DNA from: Methanosarcina sp. UBA402 | GTDB taxonomy: Archaea; Halobacteriota; Methanosarcinia; Methanosarcinales; Methanosarcinaceae | Assembly (NCBI GenBank): GCA_002509325.1 | Contig: DADO01000059.1 | Span: forward strand, 1-17,024 | Length of the DNA stretch: 17,024 nt | Direction of reading: 5' to 3' | Part shown: positions 1 to 7,653 of the stretch, piece by piece | Layout: every line of letters begins with the position of its first letter | Numbering within the stretch: position 1 is the first letter of the stretch | The notes under the pieces: generated by a model | Told to the model about the DNA's origin: nothing | What the model saw: the letters and a program-made list of their open reading frames with translations, nothing else | Database searches by the model: none | Position numbers and translations under genes: made by a program

Positions 1-1
1 T

Positions 2-157
2 TTATCTTACTGTCAAAGTCAGGAATATATACAAAAATATAACCAAGAAGTCAATTCACCGCCATTGACCCCCCAATATATTACAGTGGATTCGCCTAAA
101 CTACCTCTTAATGATAAAGACATAGGTGAATTTAGAGAAAATGTTAGAAAGATTTAA
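2..157 (+). CDS. C-terminal end of an unrecognised plus-strand ORF entering from the left
   Basis: A reading frame is open from the window edge to a TAA at 155-157, giving 51 residues that end in GEFRENVRKI. The rest of the gene would lie to the left. The fragment is polar and carries a stretch rich in P and T (residues about 17-31), with no membrane segment and no motif I recognise. It converges on the flippase gene, overlapping its stop by about four bases. Staying open for 51 codons in AT-rich DNA is mildly suggestive of real coding but not proof. It contains the 16-bp repeat at 9-24. It could be a chance frame. Confidence 0.35.
   Translation, partial: LSYCQSQEYIQKYNQEVNSPPLTPQYITVDSPKLPLNDKDIGEFRENVRKI
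9..24 (+). repeat. 16-bp repeat, inverted partner at 6078-6093
   Basis: The sequence ACTGTCAAAGTCAGGA occurs here and its exact reverse complement occurs at 6078-6093, so the two copies face each other across about 6.1 kb holding the flippase, 2-epimerase, GT4 and membrane-protein genes. An exact 16-base inverted match is unlikely by chance in a window this size, although AT-richness raises the odds. The look is that of insertion-sequence termini, but no transposase and no target duplication is visible. Confidence 0.5.
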
Positions 158-1590
158 GACATTATTTTTTTTAAATACATATAATCCTCCTCATCAAATA
201 AGATCCTGAAAATTACAAATACATAGAGCCCCAAAATTATAAGAGCAACTAAATACATATTTATCTGTCTTAAATGTTGGAAAAATAGAATTGCTAGAAA
301 AGTAATTCCAGATACTTTTACAATCCAATTTAAATTAATGTTTATATTTAGTGTTTTTATCGTTAATAATATACTTATTATGGTTGCAACGAATAAAGAC
401 ATACAGGTAGCTACTGCCGCTCCACCGATGCCAAATTTGGGAATAAGCAATAGATTAAGTAAAATATTTGTCGTTGCAGAAATGCCTACGAGTTTTACAC
501 CTAGATCTGGTCGTCCCGCCGCCGTGACCGAGCTTCCTATTGATTTCATGACTCCATAAACCACAGTACCGACGACTAATATATGCAATGGCAATACTGA
601 ATGAATAAATGCGTCTCCATAGATCAAAGTAATAATTTCATTCGCAAAAAAACCAGTTCCCAATCCAATTGGAAATAATACACATGCGGTATATTTCATA
701 CTCTTATCAATCATAACCTGCAAAGCTGAGTGATTATTTTTGCCCCAATACTCAGAAGTTGCAGGATATGTAATTGATTGGATTGCTTCAGGAATCAGCC
801 AAAAAAACTGACTTAAGCCCACAGCTACAGCATAATAACCCACATCATTAGCGGTTAATAAGTAGCCAATCATAATAATATCAGCCTGGTAATTTATCAG
901 ATTTATCGCATTTACGGCAAATATCTGTATACCAAAAACCAGCATTTTTTTTGTATTACTCGCATAATCCTCAAAAGTAATATCGAAATAATTTTTGGTT
1001 ATCAACAGCAGGTACAAACACCATCCAACTGAAGACAAAACAACACCAATCACTACCCCCGCAACGCCAAACCCTGAATAAATCAATGAAACGGAAATCA
1101 CTAGCATCAAGACACTCTGAATAATCGTGGCAGTCCCATATTTCTTCATTTCCCTTAGCCCATTAAGAAATCCAAGCAGAACACCACCGACAAGAGCAAA
1201 AGGAAAAACAGGTGACAATATTTTTAATAACCCTGATAATCCCGGCATTTTAAATATTTCTTCAAATGTCCACGATGAAAGGTAAAAAAGCACACTGAAA
1301 CCGATCCCAAGTAATAAAGAAGTAATAACTCCGGATGAAACAATAGAATTAGTTTTACTTCTATCCCCCTTGTATTCAGCCACATACTTTATAACAGCAG
1401 CTGGAATCCCTACAGCAGCAAACAACATTGCTATTGTTTGAATGGTGGAGACCATCCGGTATAATCCCAGATCACCAGCACCGAGATATCGGCCGAGAAG
1501 CACGGTTATCACGAAGCCAAAAATCATGCTAATTATAGATGCTATGAATGTGATGCCTACATCAAAAGCGAATTTTTTTGATTCAGTCAA
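154..1590 (-). CDS. Wzx-type polysaccharide/lipid-linked oligosaccharide flippase
   Basis: This 478-residue protein is hydrophobic almost throughout, with about 12-14 predicted membrane helices, the usual size for the polysaccharide biosynthesis (Wzx/RfbX, MOP superfamily) transporters. The N-terminal segment carries the family-typical GRYLGAGDLGLYRM sequence (residues about 34-47) after the first helix. By family knowledge it would flip undecaprenyl- or dolichyl-linked glycan across the cytoplasmic membrane. The start is a TTG at 1590; the next in-frame Met is already inside helix 1 (residue 22), so TTG is preferred although the ribosome-binding site is weak. It lies 47 bases downstream of the wecB-like gene and is the last minus-strand gene of the cluster in this window. 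The exact substrate cannot be told from sequence. Confidence 0.9.
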   Translation of the reverse strand: MTESKKFAFDVGITFIASIISMIFGFVITVLLGRYLGAGDLGLYRMVSTIQTIAMLFAAVGIPAAVIKYVAEYKGDRSKTNSIVSSGVITSLLLGIGFSVLFYLSSWTFEEIFKMPGLSGLLKILSPVFPFALVGGVLLGFLNGLREMKKYGTATIIQSVLMLVISVSLIYSGFGVAGVVIGVVLSSVGWCLYLLLITKNYFDITFEDYASNTKKMLVFGIQIFAVNAINLINYQADIIMIGYLLTANDVGYYAVAVGLSQFFWLIPEAIQSITYPATSEYWGKNNHSALQVMIDKSMKYTACVLFPIGLGTGFFANEIITLIYGDAFIHSVLPLHILVVGTVVYGVMKSIGSSVTAAGRPDLGVKLVGISATTNILLNLLLIPKFGIGGAAVATCMSLFVATIISILLTIKTLNININLNWIVKVSGITFLAILFFQHLRQINMYLVALIILGLYVFVIFRILFDEEDYMYLKKIMS

Positions 1591-1637
1591 ATTATCTCAG
1601 CTCGTTTTGATTATTTACGATCCAATTGATGATGTTG

Positions 1638-2717
1638 TTAAAGGATGATTTCGGAATAAAATGTCCTTAAAACCTCAGACACCTTTTCACTTGCATCCCC
1701 AGTTCCAAAAATACTTCCTCTTTTCTTAGCCCCTTCAAAATTTAGAATTGTATCCCTTATTTTCTCATAATCCGCCCCTACCAGAACATTCCATCCGTCT
1801 TCTACAGTCTCAACCCACTCAGTATTCTCTCTCATAGTTATGCAGGGCACCCCAAGCATATACGCTTCTTTCTGCACCCCACCTGAATCTGTAAGGATCT
1901 TTTTTGAATGAGCCATGAGTTTTAACATCTCCAGATATCCAAGCGGAGGAATAACCTTTACTTTTTCACACAACTTGTCCCAGATTCCATACTGCTTCAG
2001 ATATTTCTCAGTTCTTGGGTGTACCGGAAACACAATAGGGATATCAATATCACAGAATGCATTAATTATAGATGAAAGATTCTTGAAGCTGTCGGTATTT
2101 GAAGCTCGATGTACGGTTGCAACCAGATATTCTTTTGGGCTTAGACCAAGATCCTCCAAAGCCGTGATTTTTTCCTCTGCAATCTTGATATTGTATTCCA
2201 GAGCGTCAAGCATTACATCTCCTACATTATATACTCCAGTTGTGATTCCCTCATTTTTGAGGTTTAAGACCGCCGTTTCTGTGGGACAGAAAAGCAGATC
2301 TGAGACATGGTCTGTGAGTACTCTGTTAATCTCTTCTGGCATAGTCCGGTCAAAGGAACGAAGACCTGCTTCCACATGGGCAACTTTGATGCGTAGTTTG
2401 GAGGCTGCAAGAGCTCCTGCAACTGTGGAGTTGGTGTCTCCGTATACCAGGACAAGATCAGGTTTTTCTTTGAGAAGGATATTTTCGATCTCAATAAGTA
2501 TTTTTCCTGTTTGTTCGCCATGGCTGTTTGAGCCTACACCCAGATTGTAATCAGGTTCAGGGATCTGTAATTCTTTGAAGAATATATCAGACATTTCGGG
2601 GTCATAGTGCTGACCAGTATGCGCAAGGATTTCTGTGTGTTCTTTACGGATTGCGCGGGAGAGAGGAGCGCATTTGATGAATTGGGGGCGGGCGCCGATG
2701 ATTGATAGGATTTTCAT
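1638..2717 (-). CDS. wecB: UDP-N-acetylglucosamine 2-epimerase family (WecB/WbpI-like)
   Basis: A 359-residue non-hydrolysing 2-epimerase, which inverts C2 of UDP-GlcNAc or a derivative to give the manno form in the cytoplasm. Visible family motifs: GARPQFIK (8-15), HTGQHYD (33-39), GDTNST with the catalytic-position Asp (93-98), HVEAGLR (114-120), MPEEINR (126-132), VHRASN (202-207), HPRTEK (233-238) and DSGGVQKEA (277-285). The start is placed at ATG 2717, not at the in-frame ATG 2732, because GAGGT lies eight bases before 2717 and only this start has such a site. The opening GARPQFIK and the GDVM segment (166-169) resemble WbpI-type enzymes that act on UDP-diacetamido-glucuronate, so the substrate may differ from that of the other epimerase at 14322-15395. 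That distinction is inference. It sits 33 bases after the GT4 gene and 47 bases before the flippase gene. Confidence 0.92.
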   Translation of the reverse strand: MKILSIIGARPQFIKCAPLSRAIRKEHTEILAHTGQHYDPEMSDIFFKELQIPEPDYNLGVGSNSHGEQTGKILIEIENILLKEKPDLVLVYGDTNSTVAGALAASKLRIKVAHVEAGLRSFDRTMPEEINRVLTDHVSDLLFCPTETAVLNLKNEGITTGVYNVGDVMLDALEYNIKIAEEKITALEDLGLSPKEYLVATVHRASNTDSFKNLSSIINAFCDIDIPIVFPVHPRTEKYLKQYGIWDKLCEKVKVIPPLGYLEMLKLMAHSKKILTDSGGVQKEAYMLGVPCITMRENTEWVETVEDGWNVLVGADYEKIRDTILNFEGAKKRGSIFGTGDASEKVSEVLRTFYSEIIL

Positions 2718-2750
2718 GAAAAGATACCTCATCCAATAATTAAGTTATCA

Positions 2751-4040
2751 TTAATCATTCACTTTTATAGAATTATCAAGAACCTCAGCAAATTTTCTTG
2801 CCATTTCTTTTTGGCTGTATTTCTCTATTTTTGAGTTATTTCCTTTATATGAAATCTGACCATTTAATTTATATTCATTATAATATTTGATAATGATATT
2901 TTTTATATCTTCAATAGAGGAAACAAAGTACCCAGCTTCAGTTTCCTCTAATAGCTCATTTACAACACCCTTTATACCACCTATTGCCAAAATTGGCCTT
3001 TTTGATGCTAGATATTCAAAAATTTTTCCGGTGTAAACTCCCACTTCTGATGGATGATCCCAGAGCAAAAGAAGCAATACTTGTGAATCCCTTTGTCTGG
3101 ATAATGCCACATCTCTGGATACTAAACCATAATCAAATATAACATCTTGAAGATTGTATTGTTCGATTTTCTGTTTCATCCAATCTTCTTGTGGCCCATA
3201 AAAACGAACTTCAATGTCTTTTTTATTAATCTTATTTTCTTCAATCAGTTCATTTAAGGATTTAAATAGTTTTGAAGGGTCCCTTTTTCCCTGATAAAGA
3301 CTTCCAGTATATGTAATTGTAAATTTACTTGAGAGATTTATATTTCCGTTTATTGATTCCTCCAAATCAAAACCATTTGGAATTGAATAAATGAATTTTT
3401 CATTATGAAGGATTCTAAGAGCTGAAGCCAAAACCTCTGACACTGTAGTTAAAACATTAGCTGTTTTCAATGTTTTGATTTCTAATTTAGTATCAAAAAA
3501 TTTCCTAACATTACTATAATAATAATAATGGTTTTGAGTCCAAAGATCACGTAAGTCTGCTATCCATGGAATACTGTGCTTTTTCTTTAGATCATGAGCA
3601 ATGATATGAGAAATAATAGGAGAGGAACTGCTAATTATTGCATCAATTTTTTCATTGCTCAATATTTTATCTCCTGCTTCGAAAGCATTAGAATACCATG
3701 TTTTTTGGTTATCTGGATATGTAATAATTTCTTCAATGAAGGAAAATAAAACGTTTAAAAACGTTTTTTTATTTTTTAGATTTGGTTTCCCTATTTGTTT
3801 TTTTATGGATCCTTTTGGATTAAGTCCAATTCTTTTTTTAAAAGAGGCTATACTATCGTATTCAAAATATGGAGTGTTTATAATATTATATTTAGAGGAT
3901 AAATTATCAGACAGATTTTTTGTTAAGATTATAGGCTCCCAACCAAAATATGGAAGATATTTTACCAGTCCATTAATTCTTAAACCACCTATTGCAGTAT
4001 CTGGGGGGAAATAATATGAAACAATTAATACTTTTTTCAT
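2751..4040 (-). CDS. GT4-family glycosyltransferase
   Basis: A 429-residue GT-B fold glycosyltransferase. The N-terminal half starts with VSYYFPP (7-13), a glycine pair and the segment GWEPIILT (33-40), then ADLRDLW (161-167), typical of the acceptor domain of group 1 transferases. The C-terminal half has YTGSLYQGKRD (244-254), YGP (281-283) and the nucleotide-sugar site TGKIFEYLASKRPILAI (337-353), where E342 matches the second Glu of the E-x7-E motif. It would transfer a sugar from a nucleotide donor to the lipid-linked acceptor at the cytoplasmic membrane face; donor and acceptor are not readable. The upstream membrane-protein gene ends four bases before this ATG and its TGA lies inside a GTGAT ribosome-binding site, so translation is probably coupled. 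This gene and the next upstream one look noticeably more AT-rich than the rest of the cluster. Confidence 0.9.
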   Translation of the reverse strand: MKKVLIVSYYFPPDTAIGGLRINGLVKYLPYFGWEPIILTKNLSDNLSSKYNIINTPYFEYDSIASFKKRIGLNPKGSIKKQIGKPNLKNKKTFLNVLFSFIEEIITYPDNQKTWYSNAFEAGDKILSNEKIDAIISSSSPIISHIIAHDLKKKHSIPWIADLRDLWTQNHYYYYSNVRKFFDTKLEIKTLKTANVLTTVSEVLASALRILHNEKFIYSIPNGFDLEESINGNINLSSKFTITYTGSLYQGKRDPSKLFKSLNELIEENKINKKDIEVRFYGPQEDWMKQKIEQYNLQDVIFDYGLVSRDVALSRQRDSQVLLLLLWDHPSEVGVYTGKIFEYLASKRPILAIGGIKGVVNELLEETEAGYFVSSIEDIKNIIIKYYNEYKLNGQISYKGNNSKIEKYSQKEMARKFAEVLDNSIKVND

Positions 4041-4044
4041 AATA

Positions 4045-5880
4045 TCACTTTTTTCCTGAACCGATTATATAGAAAACTTCGAATTTTTTGCTAGAATAGA
4101 TTTTATCCAGGGATATATCCAAGTTTAATTTTTCAAAATCTGAAGGAATCCATCTAATTTCAGCCATTTCTGGAAATACATCTTTGTACATCAGTTTATC
4201 TTTCTCATTAATTATCATATACAAACTTTGATCATAATGACTTGAAAGTGTAGATTTATTGTCATATCCAAAATGAAAAGGAATCCTTAAATAACGTGGT
4301 TTGAACCAGTATAGTTTTTGCAATTTTTTTTGTTCAGAAGTTAAAAGAAGGTCGCCAAACCTAATTGGGTCAGAGTTTATTCCTGTTATTTCTAAATCCA
4401 AATTTCGATTATTAAAAAGCCAATTCATACCATATACTTCAGATTGTGTTGTTTGATAATTATCTCCCAAAGTATATGGAGAAGGATATAAAGTTAATAT
4501 TGCATTAACCCACACGATAAATAACAAAAAAATAAATCCTATTAAACCATAAATATATGTTTTTTTATTTTCAGTTTTTATCTTTTTAATGAAATAAACT
4601 AATAAATATCCAATAAACATTGTGGAAATGATTGTCGTGTATGTAATCATTCTTAAGGGACCAACGGGCAAGTTGGATAAGTACATAATTAATATCAAGA
4701 AGCATGTAACGAATAAGGGACCAAAAAGCGAGAATAAATTATTATGTTCTTTGTTCTTATTTCTCCAAATAATTGGAAATGAGACAATAGCTACCAGAAC
4801 ATATAGAAGAGATCCACTCAGCTCTTTTAAAACTTGCTCAGTTACGCTGTAACCATATCCTTTAGCATAATTTATATTATCGATTAATTCTATAACTTTT
4901 GATGGTCCGCCCTCATTTATCAACATATTTAAATTTTTAATAGTTGACTCCCATACATAAAAAGATGAGATCCAAGTAATACTCCAAACAAATAGTAAAA
5001 AAAGCAAAGTTATTTTTAATCTAGAAAAATGTTCATTTTTGACTGCAGTATTTCTGGTATTCTTTTTAGTGTATTTTTTATCATATATATACCCTGGTAA
5101 AAATAAAGTACTTATCAGTACAAAATAGGTAAATGTTGGAACTGGATGAAATATAGGATACATAAAAGCCATTATTACAACCAAAATTTCCCATCTTACA
5201 TTATTAGCTAAAATAACTTTTAAAAATATGAATATTACCAATGGAAAATAAAGGTTAGCACACGCGTTTGGGGTGAAATTTAAGTACCAGTCATTAACCA
5301 AAGTAGTACTAGCTAACGTTGATAATATAATTTTTCTCTTGTCTGTAAAAACAGTTTTTGATATTAAGTACATAAAAGGAACATATAGTATCCCAAATAA
5401 TAAGGGTAATAGTTTAGAGATTAAGAGCACATTTATATTTGAGATAAAATAGATTTGAGTTGAAAATATATGTAATATTGGATAAATTATATCTGAAATA
5501 TGAGAAGTAAGAATAATTTGATTAATCAATCCAATATGTGAAGCAGGATCTCCACTCATACACCAGAGATAATAACTTCTAATAATGAATAATGAAATAA
5601 AAGTAGCATAGCATAAATAAATTATGAGAAAGCCTATTTTCCAGAGATATTTACCTAATTTAACATCATATACTTGGGATAAAACAATAAAAACTCCGCA
5701 TACAGTCGAAAGTAATAAAATAAACCATACTATGAGTGGTGTAGACCTATAAATTGAAGATTCATAACCTGTTGTTGGTGTGTTATGAGCTATTAGAAGT
5801 GCTATTGGAAACAAAGAGAAGCAAATAATCAAAATTATTTTGAATAATCGATCTTTTTTATGTACGCTGAGTTTATTCAT
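4045..5880 (-). CDS. Large polytopic membrane protein, candidate GT-C transferase or polymerase
   Basis: A 611-residue protein with roughly 11-13 hydrophobic helices from about residue 15 to 465, followed by a soluble C-terminal domain of about 145 residues containing TTQSEVYGMNWL. The first sizeable external loop holds SGDPASHIG (109-117); an acidic residue plus His in that position recalls the catalytic loop of GT-C glycosyltransferases, and TM-rich proteins of this size in glycan clusters are otherwise often Wzy polymerases or O-antigen ligases. I cannot assign a family with certainty. ATG 5880 is chosen over the TTG four codons upstream; neither has a clear ribosome-binding site. It is probably the first gene of a tight block continuing into the GT4 gene (gap of four bases), the 2-epimerase and the flippase. 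Function outside the membrane on flipped, lipid-linked glycan is inferred from topology and neighbours. Confidence 0.85.
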   Translation of the reverse strand: MNKLSVHKKDRLFKIILIICFSLFPIALLIAHNTPTTGYESSIYRSTPLIVWFILLLSTVCGVFIVLSQVYDVKLGKYLWKIGFLIIYLCYATFISLFIIRSYYLWCMSGDPASHIGLINQIILTSHISDIIYPILHIFSTQIYFISNINVLLISKLLPLLFGILYVPFMYLISKTVFTDKRKIILSTLASTTLVNDWYLNFTPNACANLYFPLVIFIFLKVILANNVRWEILVVIMAFMYPIFHPVPTFTYFVLISTLFLPGYIYDKKYTKKNTRNTAVKNEHFSRLKITLLFLLFVWSITWISSFYVWESTIKNLNMLINEGGPSKVIELIDNINYAKGYGYSVTEQVLKELSGSLLYVLVAIVSFPIIWRNKNKEHNNLFSLFGPLFVTCFLILIMYLSNLPVGPLRMITYTTIISTMFIGYLLVYFIKKIKTENKKTYIYGLIGFIFLLFIVWVNAILTLYPSPYTLGDNYQTTQSEVYGMNWLFNNRNLDLEITGINSDPIRFGDLLLTSEQKKLQKLYWFKPRYLRIPFHFGYDNKSTLSSHYDQSLYMIINEKDKLMYKDVFPEMAEIRWIPSDFEKLNLDISLDKIYSSKKFEVFYIIGSGKK

Positions 5881-5955
5881 AATTATCAACAATATTTCAC
5901 AATGAAGATCAATTTACTAAAAATTGTGCTTTTTTCTATAATCGAACGTTTAATC

Positions 5956-6041
5956 TAGTGTTGGGTCAACTATAAAATGCCATATAAAATGGATTGCAAT
6001 TATTTGAAATGATTGAATCTTTAATTATTGACTCGACACTA
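5956..6041. repeat. 86-bp inverted-repeat element, MITE-like
   Basis: The ends TAGTGTTGGGTCAA (5956-5969) and the reverse complement of 6028-6041, TAGTGTCGAGTCAA, match at 12 of 14 positions and face inward around a 58-base AT-rich core with no ORF. This is the layout of a small non-autonomous transposable element or of two joined insertion-sequence ends. No target-site duplication is evident. A transcription-related hairpin is the alternative, but the loop is long for that. Confidence 0.45.
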
Positions 6042-6077
6042 ATGTATCTTGTCTTAAGTTTATCTACTCATTTTCTA

Positions 6078-6093
6078 TCCTGACTTTGACAGT
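6078..6093 (-). repeat. 16-bp repeat, inverted partner at 9-24
   Basis: TCCTGACTTTGACAGT here is the exact reverse complement of bases 9-24. It lies just before the plus-strand ORF fragment at 6104-6262 and just after the 86-bp inverted-repeat element, so several element-like ends are stacked in this gap. Confidence 0.5.
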
Positions 6094-6103
6094 TAAATCC
6101 TGA

Positions 6104-6262
6104 GATCAAGCCTACCCAGAATATCAGCGGCGTCGATTGATATTTCGACGCTTCATTGCCCAGAGCTGGCATATTCCCAGCGATAATGACCACTACTCAA
6201 AGGGAAAATACGAATATCAGGGCGACCTTCTGGAAGCTCTCTGTAGACAAAATTGGGACTGA
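6104..6262 (+). pseudogene. Plus-strand ORF fragment of unknown origin
   Basis: A frame of 52 codons runs from just after a TGA (6101-6103) to a TGA at 6260-6262 and has no start codon near its beginning. It is rich in Arg and aromatic residues (RRRLIFRRF at residues 9-17, then IAQSWHIPSDNDHYSKGKY). The residue mix looks like real protein, and base composition is visibly less AT-rich than the flanking sequence to the left. It points toward the end of the GT4 gene at 6269, stopping six bases short. I do not recognise the family; a truncated transposase or an intruding gene end are possibilities. Confidence 0.35.
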
Positions 6263-6268
6263 ACATGG

Positions 6269-7438
6269 CTACTCAATATTCTGAAGAATCCCCTTCCAGT
6301 TTTCCATAGTTTTTTCAAATGAGAAATTCTCTTCCACAAACCGCCGCCCGTTCTCTGCAATCTGCTCCAGATCCGGAAAATTCAGCGCCCGAATCACATT
6401 CTCCGCGATGCACTCAGGCGAGTTATTCTCCATAATGAATCCAGTTTTCCCGTCTATTATAATATCTGGTATCGCCCCGACAGGTGTCGCGAGCACTGGG
6501 GTCCCGCAAGACATCGCCTCGAGCATGATATTCGGGAGCCCCTCGGTATAGGAGGGGAGGACGAGGAGTCGGAGTTGGTTCAGGTAGTTAGGGAGGTAGT
6601 CATGGGGGATCCAGCCAAGAAAATCAACTAGCTTGTCAAGCGCATTTTGTTCGAGAAAAGTCTTGATTTCGCTGTAGAGTAAACCATCCCCGGTAATGGT
6701 AACACATAGGTCCGGAGATCTCAAAGTTATATCCGGTAAAGCTGTAACAAAATTAAAAACGCCCTTCTCTCGACTAAGACGGCCGATATAGCCGATACGA
6801 TAAGGTCTATTGGCAAGATTGTGGATCTGCCTAAAATTACCGCCTATGAAAAATAGGTGGCCATTTCCTATGACTTTGGTAAGAGGAAGATCCATAAAGA
6901 GAGCAACATGAGGCGATTCTACGCCAATATATGTGGCTGCATTGAAGGTCAACAGTTCCAGTATCCTATCTGATAAATAATAATAATACCTCTTATAGAA
7001 CGGGGCGGTCTTATAGATCATACGAATATTAGTAGAGTCAGATGCCACCGCGGTTAGAATTGATGTTTTTCTGAGAAACTTAGCTGTAATGGTAGGTAAT
7101 AACAAAGTACCGGATAACATAAATATAGGACCGTCAAAACGCTTGCGTATCCTTATCAAATGGAGAGAAATTTTTATTTGGATAATAATTTGATTGATAG
7201 TTTTATAAAAAATATTTCCCTCCTTTTGAGGAGATATATCTATATCTAGGACCTTTATTTTACTATCAAATCCAATATTATCTGAAAAATTACCCGTTAT
7301 TAGAAATATTTCATTCACAAGTGGTGAGAGAATCCTTAAAAAATTGTTTATGATAGTGTAGTAACTTCCAGAACAGGACAGAAGAGGAAATGTAACAATG
7401 CAAATATTCAGTTCTTGAAGATTTTTTGATTTAACCAT
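6269..7438 (-). CDS. GT4-family glycosyltransferase
   Basis: A 389-residue GT-B glycosyltransferase with a clear C-terminal glycosyl transfer domain: IGYIGRLSREKGV (215-227), ITGDG (248-252), FLGWIPHDYLPNYL (273-286), then SYTEGLPNIMLEAMSCGTPV (296-315) with E299 and E307 forming the E-x7-E donor-binding motif, and a P-V-G-A-I-P-D segment after it. The N-terminal domain has the S-C-S-G-S loop (21-25). Transfer of a nucleotide-activated hexose to the growing glycan in the cytoplasm is the expected role. ATG 7438 is chosen over the GTG at 7447 because GGTGAT lies four bases before 7438 and overlaps the GTG start. Upstream lies the relic of a 2-epimerase gene; downstream, a 388-base gap. Confidence 0.92.
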   Translation of the reverse strand: MVKSKNLQELNICIVTFPLLSCSGSYYTIINNFLRILSPLVNEIFLITGNFSDNIGFDSKIKVLDIDISPQKEGNIFYKTINQIIIQIKISLHLIRIRKRFDGPIFMLSGTLLLPTITAKFLRKTSILTAVASDSTNIRMIYKTAPFYKRYYYYLSDRILELLTFNAATYIGVESPHVALFMDLPLTKVIGNGHLFFIGGNFRQIHNLANRPYRIGYIGRLSREKGVFNFVTALPDITLRSPDLCVTITGDGLLYSEIKTFLEQNALDKLVDFLGWIPHDYLPNYLNQLRLLVLPSYTEGLPNIMLEAMSCGTPVLATPVGAIPDIIIDGKTGFIMENNSPECIAENVIRALNFPDLEQIAENGRRFVEENFSFEKTMENWKGILQNIE

Positions 7439-7475
7439 ACATATCACCCTTAATAGTTCAATAAGAGTCGCGAAG

Positions 7476-7653
7476 CTAAGAGCATCTCAAAATCTCTTGG
7501 ATAATACACTCTCCTGCTTTCTCATCCCCAAAGGGATTTGCCCGTTTCAGGGCACTCTGATGGGAGGAAAAAGATCTCCTCCCACACCTCATGGAAATGT
7601 CCAACAAAGACATCAACTCCTCGATCTTCTGACTCATTTTGAAGTTTCCTCTC
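7476..7653 (-). pseudogene. Relic of the C-terminal end of a UDP-GlcNAc 2-epimerase gene
   Basis: Two minus-strand frames together reproduce the end of a WecB protein. One frame reads EDRGVDVFVGHFHEVWEEI, which lines up with VEDGWNVLVGADYEKIRDTI of the epimerase at 1638-2717. After a shift within roughly 7540-7600 the second frame reads ALKRANPFGDEKAGECIIQE and then a stop at 7476-7478, matching the family ending NPYGDG-x-A-x-x-x-I. The remaining 300 or so residues of the enzyme are absent; upstream lies the tail of the GT4 gene at 7634. The second frame also begins with an ATG that overlaps the GT4 stop as ATGA, so a 53-residue translated product is possible, but the frameshifted homology favours a relic. 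Confidence 0.65.

Larger units (their letters stand above)
5881..6268. other. 388-base gap: inverted repeats and an ORF fragment, no intact gene
   Basis: Between two minus-strand genes this stretch holds an 86-bp inverted-repeat element (5956-6041), one copy of the 16-bp repeat (6078-6093) and a short plus-strand frame ending at 6262. The first 75 bases upstream of 5880 are very AT-rich and could carry a promoter for the block below, but I see no TATA box good enough to mark. Confidence 0.6.

Noticed and set aside
1915..2550. Plus-strand ORF of 211 codons
   Set aside because: It is antisense to the wecB-like gene, whose family motifs are complete; the ORF's protein is Ser/Arg-rich with no recognisable features.
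5881..6268. Full insertion sequence
   Set aside because: Only end-like repeats and a short fragment are present; no transposase with a DDE pattern is readable.
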